From Progne subis subis (taxonomy: Eukaryota > Chordata > Aves > Passeriformes > Hirundinidae), in assembly GCA_022316685.1 (NCBI GenBank), contig JAKJHU010000159.1:806001-870000 (forward strand): a stretch of 64,000 bases of DNA, written 5' to 3'. Below the pieces are notes generated by a model, which did not search any database, was not told where the DNA came from, and saw nothing but the letters and a program-made list of their open reading frames with translations. Below, piece after piece: positions 1 to 12,184 of this stretch; within the stretch, counting starts at the first letter, position 1; each line of letters opens with the position of its first letter. Position numbers and translations under genes: made by a program.

Positions 1-451
1 TTTTACGGTAAAGGATTATATAAAAGCCTTTGTAGGGTATTCTGGATTATACTTTGAAGCATTTTTGATGTAATATTTTGGATTTGATCTTCTTTTTACT
101 GGATTTGGGATTGCTATGTGTCCTTTTTTAATTGCCCGGAAGAAACCTCAAGCCTGGAGCATATAATTTTGTCAGTGAGGTTTGTGGAGATTCCCATGAG
201 ACATATTTTTCCACATTTTCAGTTATCCCAGATTAATAGTCCATGTAAAAAATGTTTCTTCAACAGGATTTCTATACCATAGAGACACGAACTATAAATA
301 TCTGTGAAATTTCAACAAATAAGAGTACTTAAGTTTATGTAAAGAATAGGATACCTCCTTTGCCATGCCATTTGAATATTGCTGTCTGCCTTAGATGGTT
401 TCAGGACACTGAACTTCATTCCCAAGAAATATTCTGAACACCTGTGGCTAA
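1..451. other. No recognisable feature
   Basis: AT-rich DNA before the first CR1 copy. I see no ORF of note, no repeat that I recognise and no RNA gene. Confidence 0.5.
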
Positions 452-760
452 ATCATAGAATCACAGAATAATTACAGTTGGAAAACCCCTCAAAGGTCAT
501 CAGATCCAACCTCTGAGTGAATCTCATCATGCCCGGTAAACCATACCACATGTGTGCCACATCTTTTAAACACTCCAGGAATGGTGATTCCACCACTTTC
601 CTGGGAAGCCTCTTCCAATATTTAACCAGATTTAAAAGATTTAATTTAATCTTTCAGTGAGGAAATTTTTACAAATATCCAACCTGAATCTCCCCTGGCA
701 CAACTTGAGGCCTTTTCCCCTTGTCTTATCAATTACTGAAGTTATCTCCCTGCCTTTTAC
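452..760 (-). mobile_element. CR1 LINE 3' tail, old copy
   Basis: The left edge reads ATCATAGAATCACAGAAT, the reverse complement of the repeated 8-bp terminus of CR1. It is followed by a diverged copy of the standard tail: the 'ggtcatcagatccaacc' block, the 'gattccaccactttcctggg' block and 'ctggcacaacttgaggcc'. The element is therefore in reverse orientation and truncated at its 5' end near 760. It has many substitutions and an inserted 'ttaaaagatttaattt' stretch, so it is an old, non-autonomous remnant. Confidence 0.85.
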
Positions 761-1566
761 CTTCAAATAATATATGGCAGTAAATATACTTAAAAGGGTT
801 TTTTTGTTGTTTTATTTTGGTCTATATAAAAATGATCATTTTTAGTAAGAAAATGCAAAAAGTATCTGCATGGATTGCATTTGCTTTTTTGTAGTCTTAC
901 AGATTTTTCCTCCTAAAAAGAACAGTCTCAATGCATTTGTATTCTTGGATTTCTGTGATATTTCTCTCCAGCCTCATAGAAATATAACACCACTGCAAAA
1001 CACAGCTCTGAGAGCACCTCAGAGATCTGAATATTTGCTAAAATATAGCTGAAATGAGGAAATATCAGAAATTTGTGAATTCTTTTTTTAAGCTTTCCTT
1101 TGGGCACCAACTAATTTTGGATAGAGAAAGACAAATACCACCATAATAATAAACAAAATCCTTACATAAGCAGAAACAGTTTCATAACAAACAATCAGAT
1201 GGCTCCCAGGTCATTAAAAAAGTTATTACATTTGAAGGTAAAGGAAATCTCTGTTTCTGTTTTCCCAAAGCATTTCTTTCATGCAAGAGCAAATATTTTC
1301 TGTCAGCATTTTGAAACTTATTCATGATCCACTATTTGTGTTTATCATTGTTATCCTTGCATCATTTTTTACTCACAGAAGGAATGTGAAATGGGGCTCA
1401 TGAAAACTTTTTCCTCTGAATAAAGAGGTGGCAGTTTTAAATGATTGAAAGACATGGATTTAGAGAAAGTACTGTATCCACATCTACATTTAAAAGGCCA
1501 AATTAATCCTCTTTGTAATTGAAACAAGGCTTAGACTCTGTATCAAACATTGCAGTGCATTTCTCT
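761..1566. other. No recognisable feature
   Basis: AT-rich DNA. Two 60-codon ORFs on opposite strands between 870 and 1110 have no recognisable composition or motif. Confidence 0.5.
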
Positions 1567-1620
1567 TGGATGGATGGATGGATGGATGGATAGATGGATA
1601 GATGGATAGATGGATAGATG
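1567..1620. repeat. (TGGA)n/(TAGA)n microsatellite
   Basis: Six TGGA units are followed by alternating TAGA and TGGA units for 54 bp. The second half is a higher-order 8-bp repeat, which suggests a point change that then spread by slippage. Confidence 0.97.
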
Positions 1621-2897
1621 CGACCCAAGTTTTTTTATTTGCAATGTCTCTGTGATGACTTTTAAACACTGCTATAAAACAACAGAAGTAATTTCAAACA
1701 CTGTACAAAGCAAATATTAGATTCCCTAGGCCTAATTCTCATTAACTTTAACACAAATTTACACCACTCTTGCAGTGCATTGGGGCCATAAACTGAATTA
1801 CATTAAGTATAAAATGTGCCTAATGTGAGAACCAGACCCAGTGTGTTTGCAGCAGTTTTACAACCAGCTTCCCAAAGATGGTGCAATGCTTTCCAGTTTC
1901 CTAACAGAGGGTTCATCACATCTGTTTGCTCACTTTCAAGTTGGAAGAGCTTCTTCCTTTCACTTTGCACAGTTTTGGAGTAGCTAGAAAATATCCATTA
2001 AAAGAATACCCCACCCCCACCCCTCAAAAAAAACACATACACAAAAAAAAAAAAAAAAAAGAGAGCATTTCTAAAGCAGATAACTCTGTTATTGACTGCA
2101 TGAATGTCACGCTGGACTTAGAATATCCTACCCCTGTGTACAGCTGATCCATGACAATTACTTCTCAATTATTGGGTAAAACCTGACCAAAACAGGCCTG
2201 GCCACATAGGAAAAAATAATAATAAAAGAACTCCCTAAACATATAAACCAGGTAGTTCCAGTCAAAAGTCCCTGGTGTGTTAAATAAAATTTAAAAATTC
2301 ATATAAAAATTGATAATGTTCTAAGAACAAAATTTGATGTTGTGGCTGGCATGACTTGCTATGCCTGTCAAAAACTTCCAATGTGACAGCCATGAGTAGA
2401 TCTTATGTTCTTGCGCAGGCATTGAAATCTGACATAGATCTACAGATAATTTGGGAAATACAATTTGAAATACACATAAACATTTTAACATGTTCCTGTT
2501 TATTATTTCTTGTGGTTAAAATTCAATAGAATCCCATGTGAAGTCTATGTTTTTTCGGAAACATCCAGTTCTGGCTTTTTAAAATACTGAACTATTGCAG
2601 AGAGTGAGGAATAATAATGAAAATAAAAACTCTACATTAATTATAATTTTCTTCATAAGGAATTCAGATGGAGGATTAAAATAACAAGAGATTTTCTCAA
2701 TAAAGGAATTAATGCTCCGAGAACAGATTCACAGAACATTATTTTTTTATGGTGCACCGATGGACACTGGAAGATAAAACAAAGAAAGAAAAATCACTGA
2801 TTAAATAAATATTTAATACATTTCATGTATTCACCATTTTAATAGAACAAGGTAACACAGAGAGTGTTTTATCAAGAGTGCACATTAAATACTTAGC
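1621..2897. other. No recognisable feature apart from an A18 run
   Basis: AT-rich DNA. It holds a homopolymer of 18 A at 2043-2060 preceded by a C/A-rich stretch. A 73-codon ORF across the A run is low-complexity and not credible as a gene. Confidence 0.5.
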
Positions 2898-3245
2898 ATG
2901 TTGTGTACCCTTGCAGAAGGATATCTGATCTGCTGCAGGTGCTTAACCCTGCGTGATGCAGCCCCAGAGCTGGTGCAGGAATATCAGCAGACAGAACTAT
3001 CTGTGGTGCCACGTCGAATGATGCAGCCACTCTGCATCATAGCTCCCTGGAATCGGGTCCCCATCTATCCCCAGAGGGTAAAAGCTTGCCACAGGTCTTT
3101 TGGGACAAATCAAACTTACCCTGTGAAGTGGAAAAGGCAAATGCATATCATGAAAGGAATGGTATTTCTGGGAGTACAGTCAAGGAATTATAGGAAGGTA
3201 AGACAGGCATCAGACAACATTTTGGGTGAGGCAACAAAGGTATGA
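2898..3245 (+). other. Unassigned 115-codon ORF, locally GC-richer
   Basis: An open frame begins at an ATG at 2898 and ends at 3245. It is richer in GC and CpG than its surroundings, and I recognise no repeat in it. The predicted peptide has no motif I can name. A CAG acceptor-like site (preceded by 'tgtacccttg') ends at 2916 and a GTAAG donor-like site starts at 3197, which would bound a 280-bp exon, but the polypyrimidine tract is weak. It could be a noncoding exon, a conserved noncoding element, an old unrecognised transposon piece or chance. I do not call it a gene. Confidence 0.15.
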
Positions 3246-3398
3246 AATGGCAGCCATCCAAACAGATCTGGGAAACATTAAACTGTGTAGCAACCACAAT
3301 GTAAATGGAATAATCATCCTTTCAACCCTATGGTCCCTTTGGCTGATAGCCTTTTTTGTTGAATGCAATTGCTGCAATTAAAACCACAGCCTTACCAG

Positions 3399-3985
3399 AT
3401 CACACAGAATGGGTCAGGGTGAAAGGGACCAAAGTGGGGTCATCTGGTCACACCTCCCTGCTCCAGGAGGGCCAGCATTTGGCAAAGGATTGTGTCCAGA
3501 GGGTTCTGGAATATCTCCAGGGAGGGAGACTCTACACCCTCTCTGGGTAATCTTCTCAGTCCTGCCCAGGGAAGAAATTCCTCATGTCCAGGTGGAACTT
3601 CCTGGGATCAGTTCCTGCCCATTCCTCCTGTGCCATTGCTGGCCCCCCAGAGCAGAGCCTGGCCTGTGCTCAGAGCCCTCCCTGCAGACAGGCACAGAAA
3701 GGGATCAGGTCCCCTCTCAGTCATCTCTTGAGGCTGAGGAGCCCCAGCTCCCTCAGCCTTTCCTTGTAAGAGAGATGCTCCAGTCCCTTCATCAACTTCA
3801 TAACCCTTCCTTGGACCTGCTCCAGGAGCTCCATGTCCCTGCTGTCCTGAGGAGCCCAGCACTGGACAGAGCACTCCAGATGTGCCTCACCAGGGCTGAG
3901 CAGAGGGGCAGGACCACCTCCCTCCATCTGCTGGCCATGCACTTCCTGATGCATCCCAGGATCCCATTGGTCTTCTTGTCCTCAT
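3399..3985 (-). mobile_element. CR1 LINE 3' end with the ORF2 C-terminus
   Basis: This is a reverse-strand CR1. The 3' tail begins near 3399 ('atcacacagaatgggtcaggg'). On the minus strand, 3954-3721 keeps an open frame for the last part of the ORF2 protein (endonuclease/reverse transcriptase), including SYKERLRELGLLSLKR and LLEQVQGRVMKLMKGLEH. Full-length CR1 is about 4.5 kb, so only the distal part remains. Overlapping forward ORFs of up to 192 codons here are antisense shadows of this element. Confidence 0.93.
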
Positions 3986-5962
3986 GATGAGGACCTATCT
4001 GAAAGTTAATGTTTCAATAAATTAGTTATTTTCAAAGAGGCCTCCCATTTCTGAATCTTTTCTTGGATTCTTCTTTTCCTGTTTCCTCAGTAAAATGCTC
4101 TGCACTGACCTTCCTCTCTGAGGTTTTCTAGTAATTTTCAGATTCAGCCCAAATTCATTGAGACTGTAGTATACAGGGACACAGGTACAGCAGAAGAAAC
4201 ACTATAAAAGCTTCAATCCTACTCCTAAACTCATGAAAGCATTTGTTGGGCCAGCAGGCTCTGAAATCAGCAGTGGTATTTCTACTGCAAGGACAATGCC
4301 TCACACGGTAAATCTGCTGTGGTTTGTGATTGGCGAGTCTGAGTCCAAGGGACTGGAATGACAGAATCTCCTTCTAGGAAAGAAACAAGACCTCGAGCTG
4401 TTTTAAGCAGAAGTGAAAGAGTTCAAAAGGAAATCATCCTTTGAACTTATGTCTTTTTTTCTTAATTCTGTTTCCTTACATTTTCTTTCATTCTGCCCTC
4501 TGCTCCAACCCCAGTAGCTTGCACCCATCTGTTAAAATATAAAAAGGGCTCCCTTTGCTAGTGCCTATTAAAGTACCATATGGCTGAGGTATAGCCTGAG
4601 GTGCTGAGCATCACAGAGTGCAGCTCTGCAGAATAAAGATCCCTGCACTTTAGGTTTAATTGGGTAAGTGCTTTTTTAAGTAGCATCACAGTTTTCCCTT
4701 AAAATATTTACTATTCCTCAGTAAAGAACAAAGATGAAGCTGGTCTAAAATCACAGCCTGACGTGTTTCATTGAGTGTTCCTGTCCTTCTCAAAGTGATT
4801 CACTTCTCCTTCATCCTCAGAGTTGGGGATAACAGGCAAAGTGGTCTCCCAAACGTGTGTGATCCCTCCTACTGTGGAGGAACCTGTCCAACTTCATCAC
4901 TGCTGCCGCAGACAAGGCTGTGCTCCGGGCTCCACCTGCTGCGCAGGAGGAGGGAGTTCCTCATTTCCAAATGCAGCTGCACTGCAGCTTTATTGAGGGG
5001 CAAATGTAGAGAGGAATCATGTACTTTGGGGTGTCACTTCGAGTGATGGGCTGGGGTGTGATGCTGCAGGAATCTGCCACCTCCAAAGAAGGAATTCCAA
5101 GCTAGGAATTCAGTGCAGTGAAGGCAGAAGATATCTAAAGAAACACTTGGCAAAGTGTACTTGGAATTTATTCTGATTCTTCCAGCTGCTGCCAGCTGCA
5201 GGTGAAGAGGAATAAATATTAGGTCTTTGATTTTTTTAGTTTGATTGTTCGCTTGGTTTTTCAGTGTTGCTGTCATTCTTGTTAAGAAGAAAGATCAGTA
5301 TCTGAGGGGAAAGGATCTCCGCTTGCTTAGTGCATGTGAGGAAGTGTAGGCTTGTCTTCAGTCCTGTTAAATATGATGTGCAGTAAAAGCCCTCTAAAGA
5401 AGAACGTGGGCAGTCCCAAAATTCACTGCTAAATGCCATTGTCTTGGAGATCTTGGCTATGCTGGACAGAGGAGGCTGTGCATCAACTACCAAAATTATT
5501 CTGCTTTTAAACAGCTACAGAGACATAAAGAAAACTCAAAAATCACTATCCATTCCAAGGATTCACAGTAACTCCCTGGAATTTCCTGTCTTGTATTTTG
5601 TCTATACTATTTTTTCACTTTTATATTAAGCATGTCAAACGCCTCAGTCACTGTAGTATCCAAGATCTGTTAAAAATACCTGAACAGATATTCCTTTTTT
5701 TTCTTCCTTTGCCTCTTGTTTAATAGACTTGAGCTGTAAGAAGGCTTTTTTGATACCCAAAAGCTTTCTCTGTGTCTTCTGGAGCCCTCTTTTCTCTCTT
5801 AATCCCTTATAGCACTACATGCTAAGGAGTAAGTAAAATCTTAATAATTTCTACTCACAGAAATGGAACCAGAAGCATGATGCAGAATATATAATGAATA
5901 ACTGACTCTTCAATGACTGCTAATGATTACTTTCCCTCCTCAACAAACTCCTGTTTCTTTAC
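3986..5962. other. No recognisable feature
   Basis: Apparently unique DNA. A GC-richer patch lies at about 4850-4990 and carries a 91-codon ORF (4771-5046) without recognisable motifs. No RNA gene or repeat family was recognised. Confidence 0.45.
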
Positions 5963-5987
5963 AAAAAAAAAAAAAAAAAAAAAAAAA
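5963..5987. repeat. Poly(A), 25 bases
   Basis: An uninterrupted run of 25 A is followed by GAGAGAC. No retroposed body was recognised directly upstream. Confidence 0.97.
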
Positions 5988-6629
5988 GAGAGACACTCCT
6001 GGAACTCTACATAATCCCGTTAGTGCTGCTCTTCCCAGCAGTGATGACAAACAGGGAGGAGTTAAATGGATGCAGCACCCTGACTAATCTGACAAATCCC
6101 TGATTTGGGGAATGTTAGGACACCCAGCCTGGCCAGCACAAAATATTTCACCCCTTCCCTGTCTCCAGCAGCACCCGTGAACAGGCACTCAAGGAAGAGT
6201 AATAACAAATTATGTACATAAAACATTCCCTCAGGCACTGTCCAAGCTTCTGATTATTTCCTGCTCAGGGAGTTCTGATATTGTTTCTTGCTTAGTAACT
6301 CAGAGATCTTTCTTTGAAATATTTTTTCTACTCTTCCTTTCAACCTGTGGGTTTTATTTTATTCATTTTTTGGTGAGGATGGTGGGAGAACATGGAGGGT
6401 AGGATTGCTTCTCTGTGCCTGAAGAGCATTATGGGGAAAACATGATGGGAGTTGTATCCATGCAGTAACTAAAGAATTTATAAGGCTTTCATTAGATGGG
6501 TCCCAGTAGGATCTAACATGGGAATTGATACTTATGTTTATTTCCAATAATGCTGCCCAAGAAAATGAAGATAATCTGGATTCCATATGAAAATGAGAAC
6601 ACTTTGTTTGTACATTAGAAAAAAGAAAA
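5988..6629. other. No recognisable feature
   Basis: Mixed-composition DNA leading into the purine microsatellite. Nothing recognised. Confidence 0.5.
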
Positions 6630-6734
6630 AAGGAAGGAAGGGAGGAAGGGAGGAAGGGAGGAAGGGAGGGAGGAAGGGAGGAAGGGAGGAAGGGAGGAAG
6701 GGAGGAAGGGAGGAAGGAAGGAAGGAAGGAAGGA
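6630..6734. repeat. (GGAA)n/(GGGAGGAA)n purine microsatellite
   Basis: A 105-bp all-purine tract of GGAA and GGGA tetramers. Its central part is a higher-order GGAAGGGA octamer, and the ends are simple GGAA. The minus-strand 145-codon ORF across it (6359-6796) encodes a PSFLPSSLP repeat and is an artefact of the tract. Confidence 0.97.
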
Positions 6735-7025
6735 CTTCTAAATTTCAGGGCACATGATAAATAAAGGCTTCTTTCTGATACTAGGGATTGCAACACTCAT
6801 CTGTCTGGTCACTGAAAATTTATTTATAGAAAAAATATACAAAGACAATCATAAAAACCCATGAACGGAATGAGGTGGTACAGAAATATTTGTTTCAGAA
6901 TTAAGATATTTAAAAAAAAAAAAAAAAGAAAAAAAAAAAAAGAAGAAAGATGACATTAATGTCACTGAAGTTTAGACAACTAAACTAAAACTTGTCACTT
7001 GATGTTCCCTTTCAGGCTAATGCAT

Positions 7026-7028
<3 letters not shown>
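6735..7028. other. Short spacer with A-rich runs
   Basis: It contains A16 at 6912-6927, then a G, then A13 to 6941. Otherwise nothing was recognised. Confidence 0.6.

Positions 7029-7085
<57 letters not shown>
7029..7085. repeat. Poly(T), 57 bases
   Basis: The longest homopolymer in the window: 57 uninterrupted T, preceded by 'gcattga' and followed by GCTATTG. Its true length may differ because such runs are error-prone in sequencing and assembly. Confidence 0.95.
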
Positions 7086-7088
<3 letters not shown>

Positions 7089-9050
7089 ATTGAATAGATT
7101 TGTCAGACTGTCCTCTCTAAAGAGGAAAGAGGGTGATTTATGTTGATTTGGAGCATTTGAATTTGAATCTCATCTGTAATATTCCACATTGATTCATCTG
7201 GAGCAGTAGAAAAAGAAATAAACATCCACTAGACAGGATATTTCACCCACCTACACTGGAAGAATGGTTGAAGAGATCAAAAGGAAAGTCAGCTCAGCTA
7301 TTTTTGCCCTTATTTATCAACAGCCCACTAAGGTCTAAATGAGGAGGTGTCCAAAAGATTTATCAAGGTTATCTACAAATATCAGAGTGAAATCCCTGAC
7401 ATATGTGCATTTTCCTGCCATAAGCAGGGATCAACTGCATTAGTCTCCCTGGTGTCTACTAAAATATCTCTTTTCTGATGGGATTAGGGTTTGCATTAAT
7501 CCAGTACTGACTGCTAGAGTGTAATCAAAGCAAACATGTGAAGCTTCCTTCCACCCTGTGCCTCAGCCCTGGCACCATCTGTAGGAATAACACCAGCATA
7601 TGTATGTAAAACCAGCATCATCCAGAGTTAACAATTAGAGCCCAGATGGATGAAAAAAAAAAAAAAAATAAAAAAAAGCATTATATTTACATCTATAGAA
7701 TTTATTACTTCTTTTTTAATTATCTCTCTATGCAGCAATTTATTTCCAGTGCTGTTCTTAATGAAAACATTATCAGTTGCAGTTTTATTTCCAGTGTTAA
7801 GAGTTTTATCCATTCCATCTCTGCCCTCATTGACTAAAACCAGTTTTGTTTCCTTTGTATTTAAATAGTCTTTAAAAATATCAGAGGAAGGTCCTTCCTG
7901 TGTTTAAATATGCATTGCTGGTGCTCTGAAAACACCCATCAGTGTGTGAGAGCAACTCTTGCTATGCAAATGTTTTTTCTTCCCTGATAGGGAACCTTTT
8001 CAGCTCTCATTTTCTCTAGTTCTACACAAACCACATTATTCTTCCACCAGCTCCTTTTCAGCAGAACTGGAGCATACAGTTCCTGCTCCCTTAGCTGGAG
8101 TAGTTTAATGACAACCATTTTGTGTGTCTTCTGTGGGCTTTTTTAAGGCTTATTTCCAGTAACATGTGAACAAGAATTTAAGGGTTTCTGTCACCTTTTA
8201 CAGCTGTGATTTGCTTGCTCGGTAGTTAAAAGCAGCTGCAGGGTGAAAGGCTGGTATTTCCCCTTGGCAGGTTCTCTGGCATGGTGGAATAGTCTGGATG
8301 GGCACTGAGAGATTTGCATCCTTGGCATCCTTGGCTGTGTACTCCAATGCTTAAGCATCCATCTCCTTGGATCTGTCCTGCAACCAGACACATTTTAACA
8401 TAAGTCAGCATTTTTCATCTTGATGCTTAATCCAAGATGAAAGTCAAATGCCAGTAACTCTGCTTGTTCCCAAAAAACCCCACAAGATTTGCCATGCTGG
8501 TGCAAATGGATGACTTGCCAGGTCTGTATCTAATCTCTCTTAGTGTCTTAGCTGGCCAGTGTTTTATGTCCCTCATTTATACATTATCCTGAGTGCTTCC
8601 CAGAATAATTCCACATATTCATGAAGCTGCTTTTCTCTCTCCTTCCTCCCTCCACACTATTTGCCAAATGTGAGTCAGGGAGCTCTGTCCTGCTAGGGAA
8701 AGGCAGGGGCTACTCAGACCAGAAGAGATGTGGCCTCTTTCACAAAACCATCTTGCAGCTGAGCAAAGTTATCACAACTTAAGCTGCAAAGGGAACCCAA
8801 GGATGAAGAACAACCAGTGGTATTTTCCTGGTCGTTCAGTCACTTAGGTTTAGATCACACATTGCTGGAAGTTTTAACCTTTTTGTCAAGGCAACAAAAT
8901 AAAGTCATAGCCTTCCTCTGTAGCTCGAGCCTCACTCTTCTGAGTTTCAGTCCTCAGAAAAAGATGATTCCAGATAAATTTCTTTATTTTGTTACTGGGA
9001 CGTTGTGAAGGAAATCCCAAACAACAGGGATGGGAGGTTTTTGAGAAGTA
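7086..9050. other. No recognisable feature
   Basis: AT-rich DNA with A16 at 7653-7668 and an octamer-type ATGCAAAT near 7963. The short ORFs here (60-75 codons) lack recognisable motifs. Confidence 0.5.
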
Positions 9051-9440
9051 GAATCATAGAATCATTAAGGTTCCAAAAGACCTCTGAGTTCATTGAGTTC
9101 AACTGTCCTCCTACCACCACCACCAAGCTCACCACTGAACCAATCCCTCAGGAGCACATCCACACATTTTTTCTAACACTTCTGGGGATGGTGACTCTAC
9201 CACTTCCATGGGCAGCCTGTTCCATTGCTTTACAACCCTTCCCATGACAGAAAGTCTCTTAATATCAACTCTAAATCTTCCCTGGCACAACTTGAGACCA
9301 TTTCCTCTTCTCCTGTCATCTGTTACCTGGGAGAAGAGACCGACACCCCCTCACTGTAACTTTCTTTCAGGTAGTTGTAGAAAGCAGTAAGGTCACCCCT
9401 CAGTCTCCTTTTTCTCCAGGCTAAACAAGGTGACAATGCT
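9051..9440 (-). mobile_element. CR1 LINE 3' tail with the ORF2 end
   Basis: Reverse orientation. It starts 'gaatcatagaatcattaagg' and runs through the 'gactctaccacttccatggg' and 'ctggcacaacttgagacca' blocks. The minus-strand frame at 9529-9323 contains KRRLRGDLTAFYNYLKE, a diverged version of the conserved CR1 ORF2 C-terminal segment. It is truncated at its 5' end near 9440. A tandem 14-bp duplication (GATTCTTTCTCTTT twice, 9547-9574) lies just beyond it. Confidence 0.9.
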
Positions 9441-12135
9441 TCTACAAGAAAAATAGCATTAAGAGAAAATGAGTACACATTTCTTTGGGGGAAGCATCTT
9501 CTGTGACTTGTGGCCATGAGAAGAAGCAAGGCCTTATTATTGAGTTGGATTCTTTCTCTTTGATTCTTTCTCTTTCCTGACTTGCTAGAGTACAGACATG
9601 AAATTTGTGCTTCACATAGCTCCTGAGGTTTTCTGTCAGAATTTTCTGGGAGAACTTGCTAGAACCCAAATTTTAAACCTCACACAACCTCAAAAAAAAT
9701 GCATTTGGGGCTTATATCGACTGCATCACTTTATTAAAAAAAAAAAAAAAAAAGTTGCTGCTGGAGGTTGACAAGGAACTTTTTCTTGGATTAAACATTG
9801 TCATGTTAAAGAACTATGCAATGACTTTTCAATCATACCAAGCTCTGCCACGCACAGCGGGCTATGGGAGAAAAAATGAGGTCAGCTCTCTCATAAATAG
9901 ATTTTCCCCTTGTTTTAATGTGATAAGACAATGCTGCTGAGATTCGCTCTTCACTTGCCATTTAATCAGAGCTGAGTTTGCAATGTCATTACCCGATGTT
10001 TCACATATTCAACATCAGGTAATTTAAAAATCTTTATGCAAATGGCCCTGCAAGTTCTATAACAGCATTTGTTTTTAACAGGTTGGGCAAAATTACTGTA
10101 ATTCATTACGTGTCACCTCCCAGGCACTGGGCATTCCACCTTTGTGAAATGAATTTTCTCATGATCCCCGAAGTTCAGCTAGCAATTTTTGCTTCTGAAA
10201 TGTGATATCACCTATTATATCTCTTCCCATTATTGTGTCATCTTCTGCAGCTTTGCCTCCCAGGTGTGAATTCTGAACTGTTGCAGACCTTTTTTACAGG
10301 TTTATATGAGTACTAGTAGCACATTTCTTAAAAGCTTTGCCATGCACCGTGCACTGCTAAGACAAATCTTTAGGGGTCAGACAGAAATGCACAGGGGTAA
10401 ATTCCTACTGGACACATGAATAACTTCAGACACCAAGATGGAAAAGATTTGGGGTTTCTTTTAGTGTAGTGAATCCCAAGTAACTGACTTGGATGGACAA
10501 CACCTTTCTTGGACCCCCAAACAATTCCTGGACTGTGGGCTTGGGATTTGTTGCTGGGGTTTTGTTTTGTTCCCAGGATCATCTAATTCCTTGATTTATT
10601 TTTGCTTTAGGGTTAACCCATCCTCTCCACGAAACACATCTCTGCTCTTGTGGTGGTCCCTGAAAAATAACCATGCACTTGCATTAATATCTTTATCTAA
10701 AACTGCTATTTTAACAGTGTTCTGCAGCTGCCAAATTTGAAGAACTTCATATCAAAAATACTCTAGACTTCCAGGGGACCTGGATTTCTACTGGGGCATC
10801 TTTCTAAACCAAAAAAGAAATTATTTCAGTGAAGTTGAATCAAAGGTGGCTGCTGGGAACCATTGATGCCATTAAGAGAATGCACAGGGGAAATAAAAGT
10901 GTAAGTGAATATTAAGCAATATTGCACGGGGTATATCATCACCCTGCCATCTCATTTTTTTTCTGACAGAAGACTCTTGGGTTATTAGGTCTGTCCTATT
11001 TTAAGAAGCTGCTGTTAAAACTCCAGCATAAGCAGAAATTACCAAAGAGGCTGAATAAGAGCAGCAGCTTTCCTGCTGTGGGCAGTCGTGTGCTAAAGAA
11101 ATCCTGTAATGAAAACTGGACATCATTTTCTTCCCTAGAAAATTAGTGGGAAGGATTCTTTAAAGTGATGAACTTTAACTGATGAAACAACAGTCTTTAC
11201 TGAAGGCAAAATCTCATCAACATATACTATACTTGAAAAAAGGCCCAGCTAAAGGCCTGGAGGATTTACAATGTCAGTAAATTATTTTGCAATTCTCAGA
11301 CTAATCTGCTATCTGATTAACTTCAGCTTCAAAGAGGCAGGAAACACAACAGGTTTTCTTAGTGCTGTGACCTTTTTCTTACTTTCCTTGTCTTATTGTC
11401 TTTTTTTTCCTATCCTGAAAATACATCATGAAATTTTATGTATATAATAAAGCCATTATATCAGGCCCTTGTTGAAACCCTCATCAAAGTGATCAGGAAG
11501 GGTTTTCAGAGGCCACTCCCTGCTACCACAGATGGAAGAGATTAATTTCAAATGAGTTAATCCATGAATTGCACCCCAGCTGCAGAAAAAGGTTATCTGA
11601 CTTAGGATAAATTTGACATTGATGTCCAAAGCTGATGATCTGTTGGATTCTGAACAATGAAGCAAAGTATTTTTACCATATTGTCAGGAAATGAAAATCA
11701 GAATATTAGCAGCTACAAGGGGCTAGAGTCAGAAAAACGTAAACAACCAGAGATTTCCTGCTTTCCCTTTTATACTCCCTTAGGGGTTTCAGAAATAGAA
11801 AATTTAGATCCTCGTGTTACAAGATGCTGTCTCCACTATCAGCCTCACAGATTAATTTGGGTGCTACATTCGCATAATGAATGAGATGATGTTGCAGGAT
11901 TTCAGCTCTGTGGTATTTGAAGCTACTTTGCAATGTTCATCTGAGACTATAAAGTATGCGACAGTTTCAGAGGAAAGCAGATAAATAAAGTATGTTGTGA
12001 CATGGATTTAATTAGTGTTAATTTGCATATGGGAAGGTTTCAGTTTGAAAATAGCAAAAGACAGTAGTGCCTTGGAAACAGGTTCACCAGAACATTGAAA
12101 AATAAAATCAAAATAAGAGAAAACAAAACCGAATT
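9441..12135. other. Unannotated AT-rich stretch with a hairpin at 9988
   Basis: It contains A18 at 9736-9753 and the hairpin listed separately. No gene, RNA or known transposon was recognised. Several 60-83-codon ORFs have unstructured composition. Confidence 0.45.
9988..10023. repeat. Inverted repeat (13-bp arms) next to an octamer motif
   Basis: Arm 1 is ATTACCCGATGTT at 9988-10000 and arm 2 is AACATCAGGTAAT at 10011-10023. They pair in 12 of 13 positions around a 10-base loop. A perfect octamer ATGCAAAT, a POU-factor consensus, follows at 10036-10043. It may be part of a regulatory element, but no function is shown. Confidence 0.5.
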
Positions 12136-12184
12136 CAACAACAACAACAACAACAAACCCAAAACAAACAAACAAACAAACAAA
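12136..12184. repeat. (CAA)n then (CAAA)n microsatellite
   Basis: Seven CAA units at about 12136-12156 are followed by an interruption and then CAAA units to 12184. The whole block from 12090 is A-rich on this strand. Confidence 0.9.

Noticed and set aside
3409..3987. 192-codon forward ORF
   Set aside because: It lies wholly antisense to a CR1 copy whose own strand encodes a recognisable ORF2 end.
6359..6796. 145-codon ORF with a PSFLPSS repeat
   Set aside because: It is a translation of the purine microsatellite.
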